Part shown: positions 18,501 to 24,161 of the stretch, one piece after another
Layout: the number at the start of each line of letters is the position of its first letter
Numbering within the stretch: the stretch's first letter is position 1
NCBI GenBank assembly: GCA_017466365.1
Contig: JAFTUG010000002.1
Span: 119,556-183,555 of the forward strand
DNA from: Clostridia bacterium
GTDB taxonomy: Bacteria > Bacillota > Clostridia > Oscillospirales > Acutalibacteraceae
Reading direction: 5' to 3'
Length of the DNA stretch: 64,000 nt
The notes under the pieces: model-generated
Database searches by the model: none
Seen by the model: the letters and a program-made list of their open reading frames with translations, nothing else
Told to the model about the DNA's origin: nothing
Position numbers and translations under genes: made by a program

Positions 18501-20683
18501 GCTTCAACTTTGTTGGTTGGTATGATGAAAGCGGTAATCAGGTATATTCAACTTCAACAGTTCCCAATGATACCGACGGTCATGTTCCTCTCACATCCAA
18601 GTGGCAGCTTGCTGATACAGCTCTCACCGAGGATACTGCGGTTTTAGACTTCGGTACTCCCATTGTAATCGATGCCTATGGCAACGATACAATTCTCCAA
18701 AAAGCAGCAACCGCTTACGGTGCAACAGGCAGCATCAACGGTGTTTCAATTGACGGCATCACATATTCAACATCCGTTAACGGCAACTATGGCGTATTTA
18801 ATGTTGAAGATGGAAAAGTAACTTATACTCCCACAGCTGTTATTAACGGCGTTGAAAAAATTTATTATCAGGCACAGCTCAGCGCAGTTGACACAACACC
18901 TGTTGAAAATCAGATCTCAATTGTTCCCGCTTCCAACATTCTTTATGAAGAAACTGTTGCTTCAAGCGGCAATAACGGCAAATCATGGTCATCAGACGGT
19001 ACTTCTACCCTTGCTAACCAGACTGCTTCAGATGGTATTTACGGTTATGATGCCGCTTACTTGAACAACAACACCTATTCAGGCGGCACAGCAGAAACTG
19101 TTGTTCTTGATTATTATTCATCAAGAAGTGCTACTAAGTCATTTGAATTTACAGGCGATGCTTTTGATCTTATTTCCGCTTGCGGTAAAAAGACAGGCGC
19201 TCAGATTGTAACAGTAAGAAACAGTGCAGGATCTATCGTGAAAGTATATATAGTTGATACATACTATAGCGATGCAAGTATCATTGATTCAGACACCGGT
19301 ATTCTTTATCAGGTTCCCATTGTCAGCTTCCGCGGCGATTATGATGCATATTCCGTTGAAGTAACCGCTGCATATATTACAAGTGCTATGGCTTTCCGTT
19401 CACGTAACAGTGCAGTTACAACCTATGCAGTTGAAACTGATAATTCAGAAATTGAAGCTTCCGCAGTAACAGTTTCAGATAAGGAAGCAATTGCAGAAAT
19501 CCTTGCTGAAGTTGGAATGGAAGACCTTGCAACTGAAAATGTTGAGCTTGTATGGTTCGATGATGATTCAATTTTCAATGGCGGCACAGGTGCTTTCCTT
19601 GTAAGTGAGCCTGCAACAGAGAATGAATCTGTTCAGATGATGGCATCCGAAAGCGGACAGCTTTCAGTTTCGGTTGTTTATGACTGGGGCAATGATCCCA
19701 CATATATTCCCGATACAGTAACCAAACCTGACGGTTTTGTATTCTATTACACCAAGGGACAGACACTTACTGACGACAGCATAGATAAAACCTATAAATC
19801 ATCTACTATAGTTGATATTGAAGGCGAAGACGGTATCTGGAAATTCAGCGGATGGAAAATTCCCAATAAGGGCGTAATCAAGAGCAATCCTGTTGTAGTA
19901 ACAGGTAAATGGACATTCTATCCTGAACTGAATTATTACTTTGACGGCATTCGTGTTTATAATCCCGTAGCAGATACATCGTCTTATATTGCTTCAGAGC
20001 AGAATGCTGTTTACTGCAATGTAATAAACAGTCTTGCAGACGGAGATATATTCACTGATGTCAGCGGCATTGCATATGTTGAAGGCGCAACATTTGAAGA
20101 AGCAAGCTTCGCAGAATATCAGAATAAGGGTCCCCAGAATGAGCTTTATCTTACAAGCGGTAATTCCGGTGTTTCATTCAGCGTTCCCCTTCCCGAGGGT
20201 GCAAAAGTAATGCTCGGCGTTCGTGCAGTTTCCGGTTCACCCAAGCTTACAATTAACGGTAAGGCTTTTGAAATCAATACTGCAACAGAAATGTATTATG
20301 ATATTACACAATATTTAACCGCAACAGACGGTATAGCTCCGATTGCAATTACTAATACCGGTATTGGAGGAATTCTTGCTGTAAACAACATCAAGTTTGT
20401 TGGTATAGCAACGGCTTCTGTAAGCACGCTTAGTCTTGACAGGACAAGAGCACTTATGGCTATGGAACCCGTTGATGTGGAATATACCCTTCCCGGAGTT
20501 TCTGAACCCGAAGCAGAAGAACCGACTCCCGATACAGACGGAGATGTTGACGATAACGGCACAACAGATTGGATTGAAGTTGTAATCAGCAACATCCGCT
20601 CCTTCTTCTCGGATATCTTCGGCTATATCAAGCAGATTTTTGAACTTATAATTTCAAGTGTTACTGCAAAGGAGGTATTTTGA
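12506..20683 (+). CDS. Giant secreted multidomain protein with repeated beta-sandwich and InlB-type repeat modules
   Basis: A protein of 2725 residues behind a TTTTGGAGG ribosome binding site. The N-terminus is a clear signal peptide (KKHAKK, then a hydrophobic run, AxA-like cleavage near residue 30). Four related beta-sandwich modules resembling carbohydrate-binding modules begin near residues 38, 210, 1520 and 1832 (each NxxxxxxW/F..., then a xVEPNTxYxxxY-like block). Listeria-Bacteroides (InlB B-type) repeats with GW(Y/V/S) occur near residues 385-450, 1692-1750, 1752-1830 and 1978-2033. An Ig-like domain lies at about 450-531, and a large unassigned beta-rich region with NTWDRGRYLQQSYYG at about 647-1045. 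A FIVAR-like helical pair lies at about 1450-1514. The C-terminus has an acidic linker and an amphipathic helix but no LPXTG motif or clear membrane anchor. It probably binds surface glycans; any catalytic activity is unknown. Its TGA overlaps the ATG of the next gene by one base. Confidence 0.88.
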   Translation: MKKHAKKIITALLVITLLIPTVAMLVSNAAETTTVELAFNNVFVFEKWANNSLSPTPILDGVALSGDAAKEAITTDIANGSFTLTKTNMDAGELYTAFSMDSANAAGNEDYYMMDVEPNTSYTFTYNVSGDLWAFTPFVFMYTDQGLFAGTDSMVAYATPGYGINSFSFTTPANVTNIQVRFTIGDNSSNHSGVSSVYANVSDIAIYKTELYDTYVASKNLFSLEGWASNSLSSAPIDSNTGTITTDTVSETVTFTTAATADTYLWSGNAVLNSSTAYTDYYSIDVEPNTSYTLTYSVIDHNLTGPTYCQPWIVEYSAEGQQTALFNYEASGYLNNKKVFTTNEKTVSLQVVFAVINDSNAVSRTCTVSDIGVYTTSNFSADFETITGHPHRQTYEASTGTYGELPTPTNVPVGMVFAGWYTAPNGSGERITAETDVSYRSYTVYPKYEVKVDTLEVVTLPAKTTYTLGEKFNPAGLVLKATVANADGTVSTVNVNSGYYCTPEYLTATGEQTITAHYGGQTATFTVTVNASENKSVTVNNVVYDNIAVANNEYTFNYTTSSFNRYEITYYSDSYVRGIITFDDDTTEEFFLEPSNSGRFASYIDNFLANASHIGVKSIKFTCLNKEFGKVELYSLTTISAAVPTNSVQYFENEKYKVGIDLAFGGVISYIECLEGATDGQGNVMAARYTGTDGNTYTKVDYKDKLPAGAIDTVESVNLINTWDRGRYLQQSYYGTDQPPFVMGDYNGVPWNYNPVQGGNLKSTITNNGGEASKVIDYRITGSQIYVKTRPLDWGKNSVDYADDPAWNTPSYMEAWYTFTTDGKGLIQGTCRFVDYSGYPSNTTTQEFPALYTVEPLNHFVYNEVTEENAWAATQDEFKADAYSSDTTTTGAQNIAEPDFWGVLPSYNQYNPDGPVDPDIVAHENWAAFTASEDKDSFGIGIYSPGVTDIHYGCFVAKYDENQYKAKGEQGAEADGGYIVAKNAGTEGSYTHVENYRHASTLDPAVEMNTSYIAPINTLTFDSYTPITYTYYVSTGTADEIREDFRLAKETEENAQKEVAKIAVPETVYMTPVADGATYTTIGQNYVNNALSDLNVVYTVAEPADNMYFGMYALDAKEFSVNVTNVTDPSNEIDFYNLSSSASAEGELLSCTDSRYRADDTYGLRFTGTGLKHGEMATAKWEITVTLNDGSTETYTAYTVLYAPERTVGAVAEGRYNSNSMSEISSWITGATGVDHSQRAPLGSFHGDIHDSGYFRVDPLANPDTLPTGGSAETSNDYIITTNPSYIGAGDDADDYTDNAYVLQTATHDSDSSRAQSYLGLLAIDKSRYSNTNQIPNLKIGYDALRVGGYEKDSLSVYNNYYTLGTDASFASTDLSDTPSGWTTFKSYSELYGSNGGVIPYRETVVPSYAVSDDLDGKYIHAIAYGKSYNLLGSRYATAGTSVLLSVTDKSALRDSVLNGYSQAEENSSVATYPEFIEKLEDAATVLGDPTATQEEIDNAQTELDKITDKMLNTYYSLKYDNLFSAYEFSLHSNSMTVVADRGTASYNDGAITVVNDTITGGEAYTNYGTASGYYLIDLKPNTEYVFEYTSETTLKAQAFMFFYNSSGGAGDVPTNMSIKVNDGSWSPKSESNAWWGNYQNSAGTDHYAIKFTTGANTTKAGFRFGNTSNDPVTSTFSNIKLIDAAHYYEDVTYTKTESVHKEHTSYGTLQTLTRTGYTFGGWVDADGNTVTEADIATEHKSIYSVWNENSYTIVYNSNGGTGTVANQTATYAQSVKLASGGYVKSGYALKGWSTNANATTAEYQLGETVTGLTNVNGDTVNLYAVWAISEINVTFDNLINFNAWNKIAGNGVVSGITDTGFTITTNSGSGESTSESPEFPVTEGKQYIIDIDFVGDGWDVYIFFRNATQGGTGIDFSDSTNRFSSNGSGNTSQIFTAPAGATKAVIRVDSNGSNNSVSFDNIRVYEYDGISPIEVKPANKIVIGGETFGELPTPTKEGFNFVGWYDESGNQVYSTSTVPNDTDGHVPLTSKWQLADTALTEDTAVLDFGTPIVIDAYGNDTILQKAATAYGATGSINGVSIDGITYSTSVNGNYGVFNVEDGKVTYTPTAVINGVEKIYYQAQLSAVDTTPVENQISIVPASNILYEETVASSGNNGKSWSSDGTSTLANQTASDGIYGYDAAYLNNNTYSGGTAETVVLDYYSSRSATKSFEFTGDAFDLISACGKKTGAQIVTVRNSAGSIVKVYIVDTYYSDASIIDSDTGILYQVPIVSFRGDYDAYSVEVTAAYITSAMAFRSRNSAVTTYAVETDNSEIEASAVTVSDKEAIAEILAEVGMEDLATENVELVWFDDDSIFNGGTGAFLVSEPATENESVQMMASESGQLSVSVVYDWGNDPTYIPDTVTKPDGFVFYYTKGQTLTDDSIDKTYKSSTIVDIEGEDGIWKFSGWKIPNKGVIKSNPVVVTGKWTFYPELNYYFDGIRVYNPVADTSSYIASEQNAVYCNVINSLADGDIFTDVSGIAYVEGATFEEASFAEYQNKGPQNELYLTSGNSGVSFSVPLPEGAKVMLGVRAVSGSPKLTINGKAFEINTATEMYYDITQYLTATDGIAPIAITNTGIGGILAVNNIKFVGIATASVSTLSLDRTRALMAMEPVDVEYTLPGVSEPEAEEPTPDTDGDVDDNGTTDWIEVVISNIRSFFSDIFGYIKQIFELIISSVTAKEVF

Positions 20684-20919
20684 TGAATCAGTATGTTAAG
20701 CCTGTAATCAAGCTTGCAGGTACTTCAGGTGCCTCGTCAGGCTCATGCGCATATAACCTGACAAAAGACGATTTGGAACTTATTGCCGGCATTATCGGCG
20801 ATATTGATGTAGACAAAGCCTTCGGTATGTATGAAGCTTGTGAGGTTCAGGTTCCTATCGAATCATATTGTAAGTTCACATCCGGTGAACTCGGCGCTTC
20901 AATGGCCTTTAGTTCATAA
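20683..20919 (+). CDS. 78-residue peptide, candidate RiPP precursor
   Basis: The ATG at 20683 overlaps the stop of the giant gene (TGATG) and has a perfect AAAGGAGG site eight bases upstream. The peptide starts MNQYVKPVIKL, a YxxPxI/L pattern like the leader motif recognised by PqqD-like domains in lasso and other RiPP systems. A Gly/Ser-rich stretch (residues 12-21) and three cysteines (22, 53, 63) follow. The C-terminus FTSGELGASMAFSS is rich in Ser/Gly, and the middle (about 27-45) is an acidic helix. No signal peptide is seen. With a PqqD-like protein, an HprK-like kinase and a SPASM enzyme in the same locus it is a good precursor candidate. Alternatively it is a small partner of the giant protein. 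Function is inferred. Confidence 0.7.
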   Translation: MNQYVKPVIKLAGTSGASSGSCAYNLTKDDLELIAGIIGDIDVDKAFGMYEACEVQVPIESYCKFTSGELGASMAFSS

Positions 20920-20928
20920 AAATTACGA

Positions 20929-20963
20929 GACCGCTCGTGTGTTAATTCACACGGGCGGTTTTC
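20929..20963 (+). terminator. Intrinsic terminator after the candidate precursor gene
   Basis: Stem ACCGCTCGTGTG / CACACGGGCGGT with a TTAATT loop, followed by TTTTC, starting ten bases after the stop codon. It separates the RiPP-like unit from the capsule operon. Confidence 0.85.
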
Positions 20964-21021
20964 TAATATAAATAACTTTATAATAAAATAAAGGAAATTT
21001 GTCTTTTTATGAATTATTTTG

Positions 21022-21051
21022 TTGACATATATATTGTAAATATAGTATCAT
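21022..21051 (+). promoter_or_regulatory. Promoter of the 26-gene polysaccharide operon
   Basis: TTGACA at 21022-21027, an 18-base spacer, TATCAT at 21046-21051, 38 bases before the first start codon. No other convincing promoter was seen up to 50444, and the gaps between genes are 35 bases or less. Confidence 0.7.
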
Positions 21052-21088
21052 ATATTATTGAGAGAGTAGGCTTTTTCGGAGGTGTTTT

Positions 21089-21811
21089 ATGTACGATTTG
21101 CACTGCCATATTTTGTTTGGTGTTGATGACGGAGCAGACAGCGCAGAGGAATCCGTCAGAATGGCACGCATTGCCTGCGACGGCGGTTCGAGAGGCATTG
21201 TTGCAACTCCGCACTGCAATATATCGGAATTCGAGAGAAATGAATGGACCTCCGAGTTTACAAAAAAACTCATTATGCTCAATTCTACTCTTGCGGAGCT
21301 GAATATTCCGCTTAAAATATATCCCGGTCAGGAAATTTTTTGCGGCGATGATGTTCCGCAGCTTCTCAAATCGGGTAAGTTTTTAACGATTAACGGTTCA
21401 AGATATGTTTTGGTCGAATTCGATTTCGGAGAGTATTCCGAAAATGTTTATTCAAAGCTTTCCCGGATTATATCGGAGGGGTATGTTCCGATAGTAGCTC
21501 ATCCGGAGAGATACGGCTTTGTGCAGGAGAATTCAGATGCACCTTACCGCATGAAAAATATGGGATGCCTTTTGCAGATAAATAAAGGCAGCGTAAAGGG
21601 CGGTTTCGGCAGGGGGGCATTTCTTGCCGCAAAGGAAATGCTTGATGCACAGCTCGTTGATTTTGCCGCAAGTGACGGTCACGGCCCTTTTATGAGAACA
21701 CCGTTTCTTGCAGATGCGCATGAATTGATAAGTGAAAACCATTCGGCGGATTACGCCGACCTGATTTTTAAGATAAACCCAAAAAGGGTGCTTAAAAACA
21801 AGAATATATAA
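21089..21811 (+). CDS. CpsB/YwqE-type protein tyrosine phosphatase (PHP family)
   Basis: A protein of 240 residues with a GGAGG ribosome binding site. The N-terminus YDLHCHILFGVDDGA gives the PHP metal motif HxH. ATPHCN (about residue 38), HPERYGF and the late DGHGPF motif supply further metal ligands. In Firmicutes this manganese-dependent enzyme removes phosphate from the tyrosine cluster of the capsule BY-kinases and so controls polymer length and amount. Its place at the head of the operon, with two BY-kinases two genes downstream, fits exactly. Confidence 0.95.
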   Translation: MYDLHCHILFGVDDGADSAEESVRMARIACDGGSRGIVATPHCNISEFERNEWTSEFTKKLIMLNSTLAELNIPLKIYPGQEIFCGDDVPQLLKSGKFLTINGSRYVLVEFDFGEYSENVYSKLSRIISEGYVPIVAHPERYGFVQENSDAPYRMKNMGCLLQINKGSVKGGFGRGAFLAAKEMLDAQLVDFAASDGHGPFMRTPFLADAHELISENHSADYADLIFKINPKRVLKNKNI

Positions 21812-21829
21812 CCAAAGGGAGTCTTTTAA

Positions 21830-22651
21830 ATGATGATGAGAGTGGTAAGGTTGGCTTTTGCGCTGATTTTTACTGTTACATCTGTGATTTTCGGTGTTGT
21901 GTATATCAAAGAAAAAAGAAGCAAGGATTACACAATACCCGAAATCAAAATAAGCGAAGAAGTTTTAGAGGTTGATTTAAAATCAACTTATCAGGATTAC
22001 TTGAAGGGTGTTACAGCTTATGATGCAAAGGACGGCGATTTAACCGACAGAGTTGTCGTTGAATCTGTATCAAAGTTTATAACCAAGGGCGTGTGCAAGG
22101 TTACATATGCCGTTTGCGATAAGGATAATAACGTTGCCAATGCAACGAGAAAAATCAAGTTTAAAAATTACACCTCGCCGCAGTTCAGGCTTTCAGGCTC
22201 TCTGTGTTATTCCATTTATGAGACGATTAACCTTTTCGAGTATATCTCTGCTGTTGACTGCATCGACGGATTGATAACAAAAAATATCATTATAACGTCA
22301 GAGGATTTTGCAGGTTCATCTACAGGCGTGTTCACCATTGATGCAACCGTAACCAACAGCAAGGGTGATACAAGCAAGATTTCACTTCCTCTTATTGTTG
22401 AGGACAGAAGCGTGTCTGCTCCGAAAATTGAGTTGAGTGAATATCTTATTTATGCGGATCTTAACGAACAGAAGGATTTCAGAAGCTATCTTGTTTCAGC
22501 AAAGGATTCAAAGGATACGGATCTTACCAAATCCGTCAGAATAGAAACAAACATAGATATGACAAAGGAAGGGCTTTACAGCGTTCACTATTATGTAACC
22601 GACAGCTTCGGTTCACAGGGTCATAGCGTGTTAATGGTTTATGTAGGGTAA
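21830..22651 (+). CDS. Membrane-anchored protein with three Ig-like domains
   Basis: A protein of 273 residues. One N-terminal membrane segment (about residues 5-24, short cytoplasmic start MMMRVVR) is followed by three repeats of about 80 residues. Each has a pattern seen in bacterial Ig-like domains of the DUF5011/HYR type: (S/T)xYxDYLxGVTAYDAKDGDLTDRV, then YxVxDxxxN/SxG. The second and third copies are more diverged (SAVDCIDGLITKNI, SAKDSKDTDLTKSV). The domains would face outside. The gene lies between the phosphatase and the kinases, an unusual place for such a protein. It may act as an extracellular partner of the Wzz domains or bind the polymer; this is inference. Confidence 0.75.
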   Translation: MMMRVVRLAFALIFTVTSVIFGVVYIKEKRSKDYTIPEIKISEEVLEVDLKSTYQDYLKGVTAYDAKDGDLTDRVVVESVSKFITKGVCKVTYAVCDKDNNVANATRKIKFKNYTSPQFRLSGSLCYSIYETINLFEYISAVDCIDGLITKNIIITSEDFAGSSTGVFTIDATVTNSKGDTSKISLPLIVEDRSVSAPKIELSEYLIYADLNEQKDFRSYLVSAKDSKDTDLTKSVRIETNIDMTKEGLYSVHYYVTDSFGSQGHSVLMVYVG

Positions 22652-22658
22652 TTGAGAT

Positions 22659-24140
22659 ATGAATAACAAAAAGATTACAATTGAATTATTCAGCATTATC
22701 AAGGATTTGATAAAGAATGCCTGGGTTGTTCTCCTTGCTGTGCTTGTGGGCTATATGGGAATTTATATTGTCAGCCACAGTGTTTATAAACCGGAATATA
22801 CCGCGAGTGCAACTCTTGTTGTAAATAACAGAAGCGTTCAGGCAGAGTCTATTTCGCAGTTTCAGTCAGCAAGTGAAATGGCAGCGGTTTTTTCAAATGT
22901 TTTCACAGAGCCGATTATTAAACAGAAGGCTGCCGCCTTTGCCGAAAAATCCGGATTTAACGGTAAGCTTACCGCTTCTGTTCTTCCCGATACAAACTTT
23001 CTTGAGGTAAAGGTTACATCGGACAGTCCTCAAACCTCATATGAGCTTCTTACGGCAGTTCTTGAGGTTTATCCCGAGGTTTCCGGTAAGGTGTTTAAAA
23101 ATGCTGTTATTACCGTTTTGTCATTCCCTGAAATGCCTCACGGAACTTCTAATAACATAGTTTCCGAAAACAAATCGGTCATTATTTCTGCTTGTATTGC
23201 AATATCGGTTTTCCTTATTCTCGTAGCATCTGTTATGAGAGATACCGTTAAGAATGAGCAGGCGTTTAAAGAAAAGATTGATTCAAAGCTTCTCGGCGTT
23301 ATTCCCCATGAAAACAAGAAAATGACAGTAAGGGAAATAATTGACAGAAAAAAGAAAAGTTTGCTGATATACGGCAATACTCTGGTTACTCTCGGATTTT
23401 CGGAGGCTTATCAAAAAATTGCCGCAAAGCTTGAATATATGAAGCACCACAGCGGCGACAATGTGTTCGCCGTAACAAGTGTAGCTGAAAATGAGGGAAA
23501 ATCCACCGCCGCATCAAATATAGCGATAGCCCTTGCAAAAAAGAACAAAAGAGTTATTCTTCTTGACCTTGACGGCAAAAAGCCTGCTCTTTACAAAATA
23601 TTTGAAGAGCAGTATATCGAGCAGTCCGAGTTGGGTGAGCTTTTTGAGGGCAAGCTTTCTTACGGCGATTTTCGCTTGAGAAAATATAAGAAAATTCCTC
23701 TTTACCTTGCTCTTAATACAAAGGTGCATGAAAATTATTATCAATGGATAAGAAGCGGTGAGGTTGAAAGAATTCTCAACGTCTTTAAAAACAAGGTTGA
23801 CTACATTATTGTTGATACTGCTCCTCTTTCAGCCGATGCTTCGGTTACGGATATTGCAAAATTCGTAGATAAAACCATACTGATTGTCCGTAACGATGTT
23901 GTAAGGGCTTCCGCAATCAATGATGCCGTTATAACAATTGAAGAAGTCGGAGGAAAGATGGCAGGCTGCATTCTTAATGACACATATCCCGAATCGCTTT
24001 TAGGCGGTGTTAAGGATATTTCCTCGGGCGGTTATTATTACAGCAAAAAATACGGCAGTAAATACGGCTATTACAATACTGAAAAAGCTGACCACGGCTC
24101 GGAAGAAAACGAGCTCGTCGGGGCAGATTCACATTTATAA
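22659..24140 (+). CDS. Fused Wzz-type chain-length protein and BY-kinase (copy 1)
   Basis: A protein of 493 residues. Membrane segments at about residues 21-41 and 174-194 enclose an extracellular Wzz-like region beginning YKPEYTASATLVV. The cytoplasmic kinase has Walker A AENEGKST (about 275-283), an A'-like ILLDLDGKK (Arg of the usual DxDxR replaced by Lys) and Walker B YIIVDTAPLS (about 381-390). The tail (about 457-472) has seven tyrosines in GGYYYSKKYGSKYGYY, the expected autophosphorylation cluster. Most Firmicutes split these functions into two genes (CapA/CapB); here they are fused. It is paired with a second, longer copy directly downstream. Confidence 0.9.
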   Translation: MNNKKITIELFSIIKDLIKNAWVVLLAVLVGYMGIYIVSHSVYKPEYTASATLVVNNRSVQAESISQFQSASEMAAVFSNVFTEPIIKQKAAAFAEKSGFNGKLTASVLPDTNFLEVKVTSDSPQTSYELLTAVLEVYPEVSGKVFKNAVITVLSFPEMPHGTSNNIVSENKSVIISACIAISVFLILVASVMRDTVKNEQAFKEKIDSKLLGVIPHENKKMTVREIIDRKKKSLLIYGNTLVTLGFSEAYQKIAAKLEYMKHHSGDNVFAVTSVAENEGKSTAASNIAIALAKKNKRVILLDLDGKKPALYKIFEEQYIEQSELGELFEGKLSYGDFRLRKYKKIPLYLALNTKVHENYYQWIRSGEVERILNVFKNKVDYIIVDTAPLSADASVTDIAKFVDKTILIVRNDVVRASAINDAVITIEEVGGKMAGCILNDTYPESLLGGVKDISSGGYYYSKKYGSKYGYYNTEKADHGSEENELVGADSHL

Positions 24141-24161
24141 TTTAAGGAATGACTTTCTATA

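Noticed and set aside
20500-20600. Dockerin or LPXTG anchor at the end of the giant protein
   Set aside because: DTDGDVDDNGTTDW has only a weak calcium-loop look with no second repeat, and no LPXTG motif or following hydrophobic helix with positive tail exists.
9991-20919. Lasso peptide cluster
   Set aside because: The YxxP start, PqqD-like and HprK-like genes fit, but the two required enzymes (transglutaminase-like protease B2 and asparagine synthetase-like cyclase) are absent.
21009-21302. 97-residue + strand open frame at the operon start
   Set aside because: It spans the promoter and overlaps the CpsB-like gene in another frame; the latter has a clear PHP motif and ribosome binding site.
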